DNA of 37,155 nucleotides. Source: Prochlorococcus sp. AG-355-J04 (GTDB lineage: Bacteria > Cyanobacteriota > Cyanobacteriia > PCC-6307 > Cyanobiaceae). A model generated the notes under the pieces. The model saw nothing but the letters and a program-made list of their open reading frames with translations, ran no database searches and had not been told where the DNA came from. The translations under genes and the position numbers were made by a program. How positions within the stretch are numbered: position 1 is the first letter of the stretch; each line of letters opens with the position of its first letter. Where the stretch lies: assembly GCA_003280885.1 (NCBI GenBank), contig QCDN01000008.1, positions 1-37,155 of the forward strand, in the 5' to 3' direction. Positions 30,038-36,415 of the stretch are shown piece by piece.

Positions 30038-30421
30038 ATGACCATAAATAATCAAGATCAATTGAATGTCCTAGGAGAAACAATTGAGGTTTGTAGTTGC
30101 TCACCTATGACAGGCTGGTTCAGAGATGGATTTTGCAACTATGACATAAATGATGGAGGGAATCATTCCATATGTTGTGTAATGGATGATAATTTCCTGA
30201 AATATAGTAAATCACAAGGTAATGATTTAATAACTCCTATGCCTATTTATTCCTTCCCAGGACTAAAGGATGGTGATCATTGGTGTATTTGTCTTGATAG
30301 GTGGAAGCAAGCATTATTAGACGGTTTAGCACCAAAAGTTATATTAGAATCAACGAATATAGTTGTCCTAGAATCAGTACCTCTGGAAAAATTGAAAGAA
30401 TATCAATTTAATAAAAAGTAA
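30038..30421 (+). CDS. DUF2237 family protein
   Basis: A 127-aa protein that I match to DUF2237, a widespread small bacterial family of unknown function. The signature pattern is visible: NVLGE at the start, CSCSPMTGWFRDGFC (C18, C20, then FC), a central NHSICCVMDDNFLKYS with paired Cys, DLITPMP, and GDHWCICLDRWKQAL. The conserved Cys, His and Trp residues suggest a metal or redox site, but no biochemical role is known to me. The leader (29939-30037) is shared with the divergent acidic protein gene. It lies 48 bp upstream of the Ap4A-phosphorylase-like gene on the same strand. Confidence 0.85.
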   Translation: MTINNQDQLNVLGETIEVCSCSPMTGWFRDGFCNYDINDGGNHSICCVMDDNFLKYSKSQGNDLITPMPIYSFPGLKDGDHWCICLDRWKQALLDGLAPKVILESTNIVVLESVPLEKLKEYQFNKK

Positions 30422-30469
30422 TTACAATTTTATTATTTTTTTTAAAATGATTATGATAATTTTTTTTAA

Positions 30470-31300
30470 ATGAGTTTAGAAATATATTGGAAAAAAGCAC
30501 TAGAGCAAACTCGATTATCAATTGATGATGAATCATTATATCCTCTTAAAACGGATATTATTACAAGAGATTTATATGAAAAAGATGACTTCATAATTAG
30601 GAAACTCGATACTTCAAAATTTTCTAAAAAAAAAATTTATGGTCCTAAGCAGAATCCATTTTGTCCTTGGGAAAAGATACTAGAAATTGATAAAATTGGT
30701 GAAAATCATCAACTAATATTAAACAAGTACCCTGTACAAAAAGGTCATATTTTACTAATTACAAATGAATGGAAACCTCAAAATGGATGGTTAGATATTA
30801 AAGATTGGAATGCGATCCAACAAGTTAATAAAGATACTAGTGGATTATGGTTTTTCAATAGTTCTCCAATTGCGGGTGCAAGTCAACCTCACAGGCATTT
30901 TCAACTTCTGCGAAGATCTAAAGGTGAGATATCATGCCCTAGAGAAAAGTGGTTTTTAGAAATGAACTCATATCAAGATATAAATAGTAAGCTTAATAAA
31001 AATATTATTGTTTCCAAATTTAATTTTTTAGAAAATACATCATCTCTTTTTGAATTTTATTTAGAATTATGCAAGAAATTAGGACTTGGGGACCCTATTA
31101 GTGATAAGAAACCGATACATCCTTACAATATTTTAATAACTAATAAATGGATCGCTATTATAAAAAGGAAAAATGATAATAAACATGGTTTTAGTATTAA
31201 CGGTTTGGGTTTTGCAGGATATCTATTAGTAACTGAAAAATCAAATATTAATTATTTAAAAAAATTTGGCCCTGAAAAACTTCTAGAAAGTTTTGTTTGA
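30470..31300 (+). CDS. Ap4A phosphorylase / ATP adenylyltransferase-like protein
   Basis: A HIT-superfamily enzyme of 276 aa, expected to split diadenosine tetraphosphate with phosphate into ATP and ADP. The catalytic GalT/HIT-like motif is SQPHRHFQ (H141, H143, Q145), preceded by the NKYPVQKGHILLIT strand and a NPFCPWE segment. A C-terminal domain begins at HPYNILITNKWIAII. This domain pairing matches ATP adenylyltransferases of the fungal APA1/APA2 type that also occur in cyanobacteria. Galactose-1-phosphate uridylyltransferase is related, but the lack of its zinc ligands argues against it. It is probably co-transcribed with the DUF2237 gene. Confidence 0.88.
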   Translation: MSLEIYWKKALEQTRLSIDDESLYPLKTDIITRDLYEKDDFIIRKLDTSKFSKKKIYGPKQNPFCPWEKILEIDKIGENHQLILNKYPVQKGHILLITNEWKPQNGWLDIKDWNAIQQVNKDTSGLWFFNSSPIAGASQPHRHFQLLRRSKGEISCPREKWFLEMNSYQDINSKLNKNIIVSKFNFLENTSSLFEFYLELCKKLGLGDPISDKKPIHPYNILITNKWIAIIKRKNDNKHGFSINGLGFAGYLLVTEKSNINYLKKFGPEKLLESFV

Positions 31301-31303
31301 ATA

Positions 31304-31483
31304 CTAATTAGTTACTTCAACTTCTTTATCCCTGCTTATTTGACTTTCTAGGACTTCTATAGATGCGGTTACAGAGGCGATTTTCCGTTCAAGTGAATCC
31401 TTAATATAATTGAGCATATCTAATTTCTTTTGTTGATAAAAACTCTTTTTTTCTTTAGATGACTTGAAATAACAATTAAACAT
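31304..31483 (-). CDS. Small 59-aa hypothetical protein
   Basis: A 60-codon frame from ATG 31483 to TAG 31304 encodes a basic N-terminal half (MFNCYFKSSKEKK and a KK pair) and an amphipathic helix-forming second half (YIKDSLERKIASV, then SIEVLESQISRDKEVE) that could form a short coiled coil. It fills most of the otherwise empty 326 bp between the Ap4A-phosphorylase-like gene and the RHH/J gene. Its sequence looks protein-like rather than random AT-rich translation, with K/E heptad-like spacing and several GC-containing codons. No family is recognised. It is convergent with the upstream plus-strand gene (3-bp gap) and divergent from RHH/J. Confidence 0.6.
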   Translation of the reverse strand: MFNCYFKSSKEKKSFYQQKKLDMLNYIKDSLERKIASVTASIEVLESQISRDKEVEVTN

Positions 31484-31626
31484 TTTTGTTTTATTATAAA
31501 AAGATACTTAATTGACTTGTGACATGAAATTAAATTGGTTTTAATTTAAAAACAATATTCCATATGGACTTTCATTTATTTTTGAATAAAATTAAATAAA
31601 TTCCCTAATATCAAATAAAAATATTA
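31484..31626. promoter_or_regulatory. Divergent leader with an 8-bp inverted repeat upstream of the RHH/J gene
   Basis: This 143-bp divergent region separates the 59-aa gene from the RHH/J gene. It contains AAATTAAA (31527-31534) and its exact complement TTTAATTT (31540-31547) around a 5-nt centre, about 80-100 bp upstream of the RHH/J start. Such dyads are typical operator shapes, but A/T-only dyads arise easily by chance here. No AGACT-N7-AGTCT copy is present in this leader. Confidence 0.35.
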
Positions 31627-32637
31627 TTGAATATTCCTGAAAATTCAAATACAAAAAGAATTTCAATTGATTTACCTGAGGAACTAATTACCAGGTTTGA
31701 TCAATTACGAAAAGAGTGGGGATTTAGAGCAAGAGGACCTGTAATAGAAAAGATACTTAAAGAACTTCTTCAAGAAGATGATTTACTACCTAAGAACCAA
31801 CAGCAAGAAATAGACTTTAACGAGAAGAATAATAATAAAAATTTAAATATTGATGAAGATACTGCATTGGTATTAATTAAATCAGACGTTAAAAAAGAAG
31901 TTAATGAGATATCATTGAATAAAAAAATTTCAAATAACAATCAATATAAAGAAAAAGCCAACTTAAATATAAGCCTTCCCAATTTTGTTGAAAAAAAAGT
32001 AAAGAATCTAAGAAGAAGTATTAATAGTGAAAAATTAAAGGAGAGCATTAATGATATTCAAATTAATACAATTAAAGAAAATGAATTAATAAAATGTCGA
32101 ATTGAGTTAATTAGTCATTGGAAAGCCTTATATGGATCAGTTCCTAATGATCATGTAGTAGAAGCTTCTATGGATTGGTTTGGAAGGGATATATGGCCAA
32201 ATCTTGATGGAACTGAAAACTTACCCTTTACGTGGACTGCAGCCAATAAATTAATGTCTGAATTATGCCCATTTTGGATAAAGAAAAATCCATCCCTTGA
32301 AATTGTTTTATTAATGATTGGTGTTTTAGAAGACCCTTTTGCTACATCAGATCTAATTAATAGGATACCAACCCTTATGAGAAGGTTTGTAAGCAGATTT
32401 AAGCGAAATAACAGATCAAATTCATTTGAAACTTTGGACTCAACAATGACAGTACATGGGGCACTTAAATTATTGAATTTATCAACATCAGCAGGTTCAT
32501 CTCATACGTTGCGTAAAATTAGGGAGGCCTATAAATCCATAGCCCTAGAGACGCATCCAGATGCTGGAGGATCAACAGATCAAATGAGAAAATTAAATGA
32601 AGCTTATCAATTGCTAAAAAATCTATATAGAAATTAG
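31627..32637 (+). CDS. Ribbon-helix-helix-like plus C-terminal J-domain fusion protein
   Basis: A 336-aa protein of unusual architecture. Residues about 8-52 read as a CopG/MetJ-like ribbon-helix-helix: strand KRISIDLP, helix EELITRFDQLRKEWG, turn FRARGPV, helix IEKILKELLQ. A low-complexity Asn/Lys-rich linker follows (about 55-150). A compact, apparently conserved central domain (about 155-260) contains HWKALYG, SMDWFGRDIWP and a WTAANKLM segment. The C-terminal about 65 residues are a J domain with HPD at 310-312 followed by AGGSTDQMRKLNEAYQLLK. The start must be TTG 31627: an in-frame TAA lies at 31606-31608 and no other start precedes the RHH. This could be a DNA-binding protein that recruits Hsp70, or the RHH may serve only for dimerisation. 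The J domain is clear; the RHH call is by pattern. Confidence 0.75.
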   Translation: MNIPENSNTKRISIDLPEELITRFDQLRKEWGFRARGPVIEKILKELLQEDDLLPKNQQQEIDFNEKNNNKNLNIDEDTALVLIKSDVKKEVNEISLNKKISNNNQYKEKANLNISLPNFVEKKVKNLRRSINSEKLKESINDIQINTIKENELIKCRIELISHWKALYGSVPNDHVVEASMDWFGRDIWPNLDGTENLPFTWTAANKLMSELCPFWIKKNPSLEIVLLMIGVLEDPFATSDLINRIPTLMRRFVSRFKRNNRSNSFETLDSTMTVHGALKLLNLSTSAGSSHTLRKIREAYKSIALETHPDAGGSTDQMRKLNEAYQLLKNLYRN

Positions 32638-32655
32638 TATACTAATTCTTACATA

Positions 32656-32672
32656 AGACTAACTATAAGTCT
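32656..32672. repeat. AGACT-N7-AGTCT dyad, copy 1
   Basis: A 17-bp inverted repeat with 5-bp arms and a 7-bp A/T-rich centre (AACTATA, one C), starting 19 bp after the RHH/J stop codon. The right arm also begins the first of two AGTCTAAT direct repeats spaced 12 bp apart (32668 and 32680). Arm sequence and spacing are identical in copies 2 and 3. Confidence 0.8.
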
Positions 32673-32679
32673 AATTAAT

Positions 32680-32697
32680 AGTCTAATATAAGATTAA
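32680..32697 (+). repeat. 18-bp direct repeat, left copy
   Basis: AGTCTAATATAAGATTAA. It matches the segment at 33360-33377 at 17 of 18 positions, in the same orientation, about 680 bp apart. Between the two lie the candidate short RNA and the small secreted protein gene. Confidence 0.8.
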
Positions 32698-32806
32698 TGC
32701 AAAAAAATTGCTGATCTTTATTAATCTATTTATAGGAATGCTAATTATGTATAAACGAAAGCATATATTATAATATAAAATATTATTGTATAATATTTCT
32801 TAAATG

Positions 32807-32823
32807 AGACTAATTATTAGTCT
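32807..32823. repeat. AGACT-N7-AGTCT dyad, copy 2 (perfect 8-bp arms)
   Basis: Here the complementarity extends to 8 bp per arm: AGACTAAT (32807-32814) and ATTAGTCT (32816-32823) around a single T. It lies immediately upstream of a further dyad and a TATAAT hexamer. Confidence 0.85.
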
Positions 32824-32845
32824 ATTATATAGTCTTATAATAGAC
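32820..32845. repeat. 10-bp inverted repeat overlapping dyad copy 2
   Basis: GTCTATTATA (32820-32829) is exactly complementary to TATAATAGAC (32836-32845) across a 6-nt spacer, TAGTCT. It shares its first four bases with the right arm of dyad copy 2 and contains the candidate -10 in its right arm. Either an RNA hairpin or a protein site is possible. Confidence 0.8.
32836..32841 (+). promoter_or_regulatory. Candidate -10 element for the short RNA / micro-ORF unit
   Basis: A perfect TATAAT on the plus strand, inside the right arm of the 10-bp inverted repeat. Transcription from about 32848 to the terminator at 33003 would give an RNA of about 155 nt. No -35 is evident. The overlap with the dyads suggests regulated initiation, which is an inference. 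Confidence 0.35.
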
Positions 32846-32940
32846 AAGCAAGATAACGAAATTATTCAATTTGAATAAACCATGCCCAAGCTACTTAATC
32901 ACTGTGAAAAATCAAAATTGAATAATAAATAAGGAGCATC

Positions 32941-32970
32941 ATGTCCTTTCAATGTCCAGGAAAATATTAA
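32941..32970 (+). CDS. Micro-ORF MSFQCPGKY
   Basis: Nine sense codons from ATG 32941 to TAA 32968-32970, preceded by AAGGAG (32931-32936) with a 4-nt spacer, one of the better plus-strand Shine-Dalgarno matches noticed in the window. The stop codon abuts the terminator stem, as in leader peptides of attenuators, but no gene follows on the plus strand. It may be a true micropeptide, or the GGAG may have an RNA-pairing role instead. Confidence 0.35.
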   Translation: MSFQCPGKY

Positions 32971-33003
32971 GGGCTATAAAGTATTGCTATAAAAGCCTTT
33001 TTT
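32969..33003 (+). terminator. Intrinsic terminator
   Basis: GGGCT (32971-32975) pairs with AGCCT (32994-32998, one G:U), extended by A-U pairs at the base and an inner ATA/TAT helix with a 3-nt bulge. It is followed by a run of six Ts (32998-33003). It would end plus-strand transcription coming from RHH/J or from the candidate short RNA. Confidence 0.65.
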
Positions 33004-33011
33004 GTCTATCC

Positions 33012-33032
33012 GTACTGCCTTAAAGACAGTAC
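33012..33032 (-). terminator. Hairpin at the 3' end of the small secreted protein gene
   Basis: GTACTG (33012-33017) and CAGTAC (33027-33032) form a 6-bp stem, extendable past one mismatch by a CTT/AAG inner helix. The stem begins within the stop codon of the minus-strand 82-aa gene. There is no U-run on the minus side, so it may mark or protect an mRNA end rather than terminate by itself. Confidence 0.45.
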
Positions 33033-33280
33033 TACTTATTTTGAAGCTTTTGCATAGCAGTTTGTTTATCAATGCTAGGGACATCGCTTAATCCATTTGC
33101 GTCAAACCAAGGAGCACTTGCCCAATCAAACCCTTTACCAAAAGTGTTATCAGGTGCAGTTATGTACCAATGACAAGAACTGTCGGGGACATCAACAGCG
33201 CATTTTGACCAATCATCTGACCACTGAGGAACTTGTACCCAAAGCAATGATGATAGTAATAGAGATAACAAATTAATCAT
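33032..33280 (-). CDS. Small secreted Trp-rich hypothetical protein
   Basis: An 82-aa protein with an N-terminal hydrophobic signal-like segment (residues about 2-16, MINLLSLLLSSLLWVQV). The mature part is rich in Trp (W14, W20, W24, W38, W53, W58), Asp and Ser, with two cysteines (C27, C36) that could form a disulfide in the periplasm. There is no lipobox and no second membrane segment. I do not recognise a family. It lies alone on the minus strand, with repeat motifs upstream (33327-33377), a hairpin at its stop codon, and the converging candidate short RNA beyond. Six Trp in so small an AT-rich gene implies selection on the protein sequence. Confidence 0.65.
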   Translation of the reverse strand: MINLLSLLLSSLLWVQVPQWSDDWSKCAVDVPDSSCHWYITAPDNTFGKGFDWASAPWFDANGLSDVPSIDKQTAMQKLQNK

Positions 33281-33326
33281 GATACTTATAATACAGCATT
33301 AATTAGATTTATAGGATTATTACTTA

Positions 33327-33377
33327 TCTTATATAAGAATTATATTTAGACTATTTTAAAGTCTTATATAAGATTAA
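33327..33377. repeat. Repeat cluster upstream of the secreted protein gene: dyad copy 3, 18-bp repeat, two 12-bp palindromes
   Basis: TCTTATATAAGA, a perfect 12-bp palindrome, occurs at 33327-33338 and 33362-33373. Between and overlapping them lies AGACT-N7-AGTCT copy 3 (33348-33364). The right copy of the 18-bp direct repeat, AGTCTTATATAAGATTAA, is at 33360-33377. On the minus strand a TATAAT (complement of 33339-33344) sits 3 bp beyond the dyad, about 60 nt upstream of the secreted-protein ATG, so the dyad would lie where a -35 region or operator is expected. The cluster also lies just past the pheT stop (33386). Confidence 0.75.
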
Positions 33378-33385
33378 CGATACAA

Positions 33386-35830
33386 TTAATTCCTCAATTT
33401 AGTATTAAAACATTTTTCAACATTAGAAATGATATTTGAATGTATTGATTTAATGTCCGAGTCCAATAATGTTTTCTCTTTATCTCTATAAGATAATCTA
33501 AATGTATAACTTATATGATCATCTCCAAATTTAGTATCTTCAAAAACATCAATTAAATTTACATCCTCTAAGAGATTTTTTCCTGTTTTTCTTATCTGTG
33601 ATATTATTTCACTAATTAAAAATTTCTTACTAAAAACAAAATTTATATCCCTTTCCATTTTCGGAACAATTGGGTATTGCTTATAAATTGGAATCCATTT
33701 ATTTTTTCTTGTACTAGCTCCCAAGAGGTTATAAACATTTATGCTAAATAAATATACTTTTTTTAATGACTTCTTTTCTAATATTAGTTTGGGATGTATT
33801 TCACCAAAATAACCTGCATCTTTCCCTTCAATAAATAATTTTGCGGTTCTTCCTGGATGAAGAAAATCAATTGAATCATTTGGTTTATCCTCAATTTTTA
33901 TATTCAAAGATGATAAAGCCTCCTTTAACTTTCCTCTTGCCTGGTAATAATTAAGATCGTTATTCTTATCCGAATTTAACCATTTTCCAAATTGTCTATT
34001 TCCATAAATCGCACCATTCAGAACTTCTTGTTGAATTAACTCAGTTTTCTTTTGAAAAACATTTCCAATTTCAAATATATAACAACTTGCTTGTCCAGCC
34101 TTTATGTTACGGTTCACTATCTCCAAATGTTCTTTCCAAATATTATCTCTTAGACAACTAGTTTCTAATAACAAAGGATTAGAAATCTTTATAAGTTTTT
34201 CATTATCTTCAGGAACAAGAGAGTAGCTTAGTACCTCGTTAAAACCATTTTCTGTGAAACCATTTTTTAATTTTCTCAATGCCAACTGTTCTGATGACAA
34301 TTTTCCGGGCTTAATTGGATTCGGAAGGTTTAAGTCGAATCTGTCATACCCTATTAATCTCGCAATTTCTTCAATTAAATCTATTTCTCTTATTAAATCA
34401 TGTGATCTATTTGGAATTACTGTTACATCCCAGCCATATTCTTTATTCTTTAAGGTACAACCTATGAGTGTTAATTTATCAACTATTTCATTATCAGATA
34501 AATTTCTTTTTTCAAATTGATCGTTAATTATTAATGGACCTAGAATTTTATGTATTCGATTTCTACGTAATTTAATAAATATATCCTCATCAATTTTTAA
34601 ACTGGAAGTATTGATAATTGGTGAATTAATAGAAAAATATTCTTCTAAAAGATTAATTGCCCTTGTTACTGCACTTATTGTATTTTTTGATGAAATCCCT
34701 TTTTCATACCTGCTGCTAGATTCTGTTCTTATTCCAACAGCCTTTGAAGATTTTCTTATAGTAACTGGATTAAAAACAGCACCTTCAAGGTAAATAGAAG
34801 ACGTAGTATTGCTTACAGAAGTCTCTAAACCACCAATAACACCAGCAATAGCAACAGGTTTATCGCCACAAGTAACTACTGTAATATTTTCATTTAATTC
34901 ATATTTCTTACCATCTAAACAAACAAGGCTTTCGTTATCCTTGGCTTTTCGTACAGAAAAGTCTTCCGGAGAAACCTGCTTACCAATTAAGTTAGATAGT
35001 TTTTCTTTGTCAAACGCATGCAAAGGTTGTCCTTGTTCTAAAAGAATATAGTTTGTAAAATCTACCAGAAGATTAATCGACTTTATACCTGATTTTTCAA
35101 TACGGTCTTTAAGCCATTTTGGGGATAATTTATCTCCATTTACTCCGTCAATGCAGCTTATTGTATATATGCAATTAGAATTTATAGCCTCATGACAAAG
35201 CTTAATTCCCTTAAGTAAAAGAATATTGTATTTATGATTTAATTCTGGAAAATTTAATGTGGATTCTAAAAGGGCAGAAATTTCGCGGGCTATACCTATA
35301 ACAGACATTCCATCAGGTCTATTAGCTGTAATGGCTAAATCATATATGAAATCATTTAATTGAAGTAAGTCAGACCCAGGAGTGCCCAATTCATGTTTTA
35401 AGGCTAAATCTTCATCAATAATTTCTATCCCTTCGCTAGAGTCTTCTAATCCAAGCTCCTGTAGAGAGCATATCATTCCTTCACTCATTACACCTCTAAT
35501 TTCACTTCTTTTAATAGTTAAATCAACTGCATTTAATTTCGCGCCGACAGTAGCAACATAAACATAAATATTTGGTTTAATATTGCTCGCACCGCAGATA
35601 ATTTGTAAATTCTTTGAAGTACCAATATCGACTTGGCAAATTGAAAGTTTGTCAGATCCTTCGTGTTTTAAAACAGATAATACCTTACCTAAAACAACAC
35701 CATTTACATTTTTTGAACAATCTTCTAATGATTCAACCTCAAATCCCCCAATAGACAATTTCTCAGAGAGTTCTTCAGGAGGAGAAGTAATTTCTACTAA
35801 ATTTTTTAACCAATTTTGAGAAACTTTCAT
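33386..35830 (-). CDS. pheT: Phenylalanyl-tRNA synthetase beta subunit
   Basis: Beta chain of the alpha2-beta2 Phe-tRNA synthetase. The 814-aa length is normal for bacteria. The N-terminal tRNA-binding (EMAP/OB) domain spans about 39-150, with SDKLSICQVDIG and ICGASNI. The B3/B4 editing region includes IYTISCIDGV and LLEQGQPLHAFDKEKL. The B5 DNA-binding-like domain contains GCTLKNKEYGWDVTVIPNRSHD and LIEEIARLIGYD. The catalytic-like B6/B7 core follows, and a C-terminal ferredoxin-fold anticodon domain (about 725-814) starts at QYPIVPKMERDINF. pheS is not adjacent, which is usual in cyanobacteria. The start codon is ATG 35830. Confidence 0.97.
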   Translation of the reverse strand: MKVSQNWLKNLVEITSPPEELSEKLSIGGFEVESLEDCSKNVNGVVLGKVLSVLKHEGSDKLSICQVDIGTSKNLQIICGASNIKPNIYVYVATVGAKLNAVDLTIKRSEIRGVMSEGMICSLQELGLEDSSEGIEIIDEDLALKHELGTPGSDLLQLNDFIYDLAITANRPDGMSVIGIAREISALLESTLNFPELNHKYNILLLKGIKLCHEAINSNCIYTISCIDGVNGDKLSPKWLKDRIEKSGIKSINLLVDFTNYILLEQGQPLHAFDKEKLSNLIGKQVSPEDFSVRKAKDNESLVCLDGKKYELNENITVVTCGDKPVAIAGVIGGLETSVSNTTSSIYLEGAVFNPVTIRKSSKAVGIRTESSSRYEKGISSKNTISAVTRAINLLEEYFSINSPIINTSSLKIDEDIFIKLRRNRIHKILGPLIINDQFEKRNLSDNEIVDKLTLIGCTLKNKEYGWDVTVIPNRSHDLIREIDLIEEIARLIGYDRFDLNLPNPIKPGKLSSEQLALRKLKNGFTENGFNEVLSYSLVPEDNEKLIKISNPLLLETSCLRDNIWKEHLEIVNRNIKAGQASCYIFEIGNVFQKKTELIQQEVLNGAIYGNRQFGKWLNSDKNNDLNYYQARGKLKEALSSLNIKIEDKPNDSIDFLHPGRTAKLFIEGKDAGYFGEIHPKLILEKKSLKKVYLFSINVYNLLGASTRKNKWIPIYKQYPIVPKMERDINFVFSKKFLISEIISQIRKTGKNLLEDVNLIDVFEDTKFGDDHISYTFRLSYRDKEKTLLDSDIKSIHSNIISNVEKCFNTKLRN

Positions 35831-35895
35831 ATATATTTTTTAATCAATGATGATAAATGAAATGAGTATATCTTCAAAAAAGTTTGTTGAAGATG

Positions 35896-35920
35896 TACAA
35901 TAGAAAATTATACAATAGAG
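35896..35920 (+). promoter_or_regulatory. Candidate tandem -10 elements upstream of rpmG
   Basis: TACAATAGA occurs twice, at 35896 and 35911 (15 bp apart), 36 and 21 nt upstream of the rpmG ATG. Either could serve as a -10 for the rpmG-rpsR-RNB unit. Low certainty, because the surroundings are very AT-rich. Confidence 0.3.
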
Positions 35921-35931
35921 TATTAATCAAA

Positions 35932-36126
35932 ATGGCCAAAAAAGGGACAAGAGTTGTAGTGACCCTGGAATGTACTGAAGCTAGGACAAGCACAGATCCT
36001 AAGAGATCAAATGGTGTCTCAAGATATACTACTGAAAAGAACCGCAGAAATACAACTGAAAGATTGGAACTAAAAAAGTTTAATCCTCATTTAAACAGAA
36101 TGACAATTCACAAAGAAATAAAGTAA
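35932..36126 (+). CDS. rpmG: 50S ribosomal protein L33
   Basis: A 64-aa large-subunit protein starting [18 protein letters not shown] and continuing with the [20 protein letters not shown] block. The CxxC zinc pairs are absent, as in plastid-type L33. I chose ATG 35932; a TTG at 35884 in frame would add 16 residues unlike any L33 and would overlap the candidate promoter. It lies 22 bp upstream of rpsR, an arrangement also found in plastid genomes (rpl33-rps18). Confidence 0.97.
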   Translation: MAKKGTRVVVTLECTEARTSTDPKRSNGVSRYTTEKNRRNTTERLELKKFNPHLNRMTIHKEIK

Positions 36127-36148
36127 TCAAATCAAATCAAATTAAATC

Positions 36149-36370
36149 ATGCCTAATTCAATTTTTAAAAAACAATTATCACCTATCAAACCTGGAGATC
36201 CCATTGACTATAAGGATGTAGAACTACTAAAAAAATTTATAACTGAGAGGGGTAAAATCCTACCAAGAAGGATGACAGGTTTAACCTCCAAGCAACAAAG
36301 AGATCTTACATTAGCTGTAAAAAGAGCCAGAATTGTAGCTCTTTTACCCTTCGTAAATCCTGAAGGATAA
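36149..36370 (+). CDS. rpsR: 30S ribosomal protein S18
   Basis: A 73-aa small-subunit protein with the family core [23 protein letters not shown], then [27 protein letters not shown]. It lies between rpmG and the RNB gene on one strand with gaps of 22 and 45 bp. S18 normally pairs with S6 on the 30S platform; rpsF is not in this window. Confidence 0.98.
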   Translation: MPNSIFKKQLSPIKPGDPIDYKDVELLKKFITERGKILPRRMTGLTSKQQRDLTLAVKRARIVALLPFVNPEG

Positions 36371-36415
36371 TTTCATATTGAATATAGTTGGCACTATAAT
36401 TAATATCTCAAATAT

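Larger units (their letters stand above)
32848..33003 (+). ncRNA. Candidate small RNA (possibly encoding a 9-aa peptide)
   Basis: Proposed transcript bounded by the TATAAT at 32836-32841 and the intrinsic terminator ending at 33003. It contains a hairpin AAGGA (32931-32935) / TCCTT (32944-32948) whose 8-nt loop holds the ATG, so the Shine-Dalgarno would be masked when folded. I do not recognise it as Yfr1, 6S, tmRNA, SRP RNA or RNase P. The 5' end is a guess; the 3' end is better supported. Confidence 0.4.
32638..33031. other. Repeat-rich intergenic region
   Basis: These 394 bp contain no conventional gene. From left to right they hold an AGACT-N7-AGTCT dyad (32656-32672), a tandem AGTCTAAT pair (32668-32675 and 32680-32687), an AT-only stretch, a second dyad (32807-32823) merged with a 10-bp inverted repeat (32820-32845), a possible -10 hexamer (32836-32841), a micro-ORF with a strong Shine-Dalgarno (32931-32970), an intrinsic terminator (32969-33003), and a hairpin abutting the next gene (33012-33032). 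The parts are listed separately. Confidence 0.8.

Noticed and set aside
32640..33377. CRISPR array
   Set aside because: The repeats are short, palindromic and irregularly spaced (about 150 and 540 bp between dyad copies), with no uniform spacers and no cas genes.
32638..33385. Insertion sequence or transposon remnant
   Set aside because: There are direct repeats but no transposase fragment, no terminal inverted repeats of IS type and no target duplication I could identify; an islet remains possible but is not called a mobile element.
35884..35931. Longer start for rpmG
   Set aside because: The 16 extra residues do not resemble L33, which normally begins MAKKG at ATG 35932.
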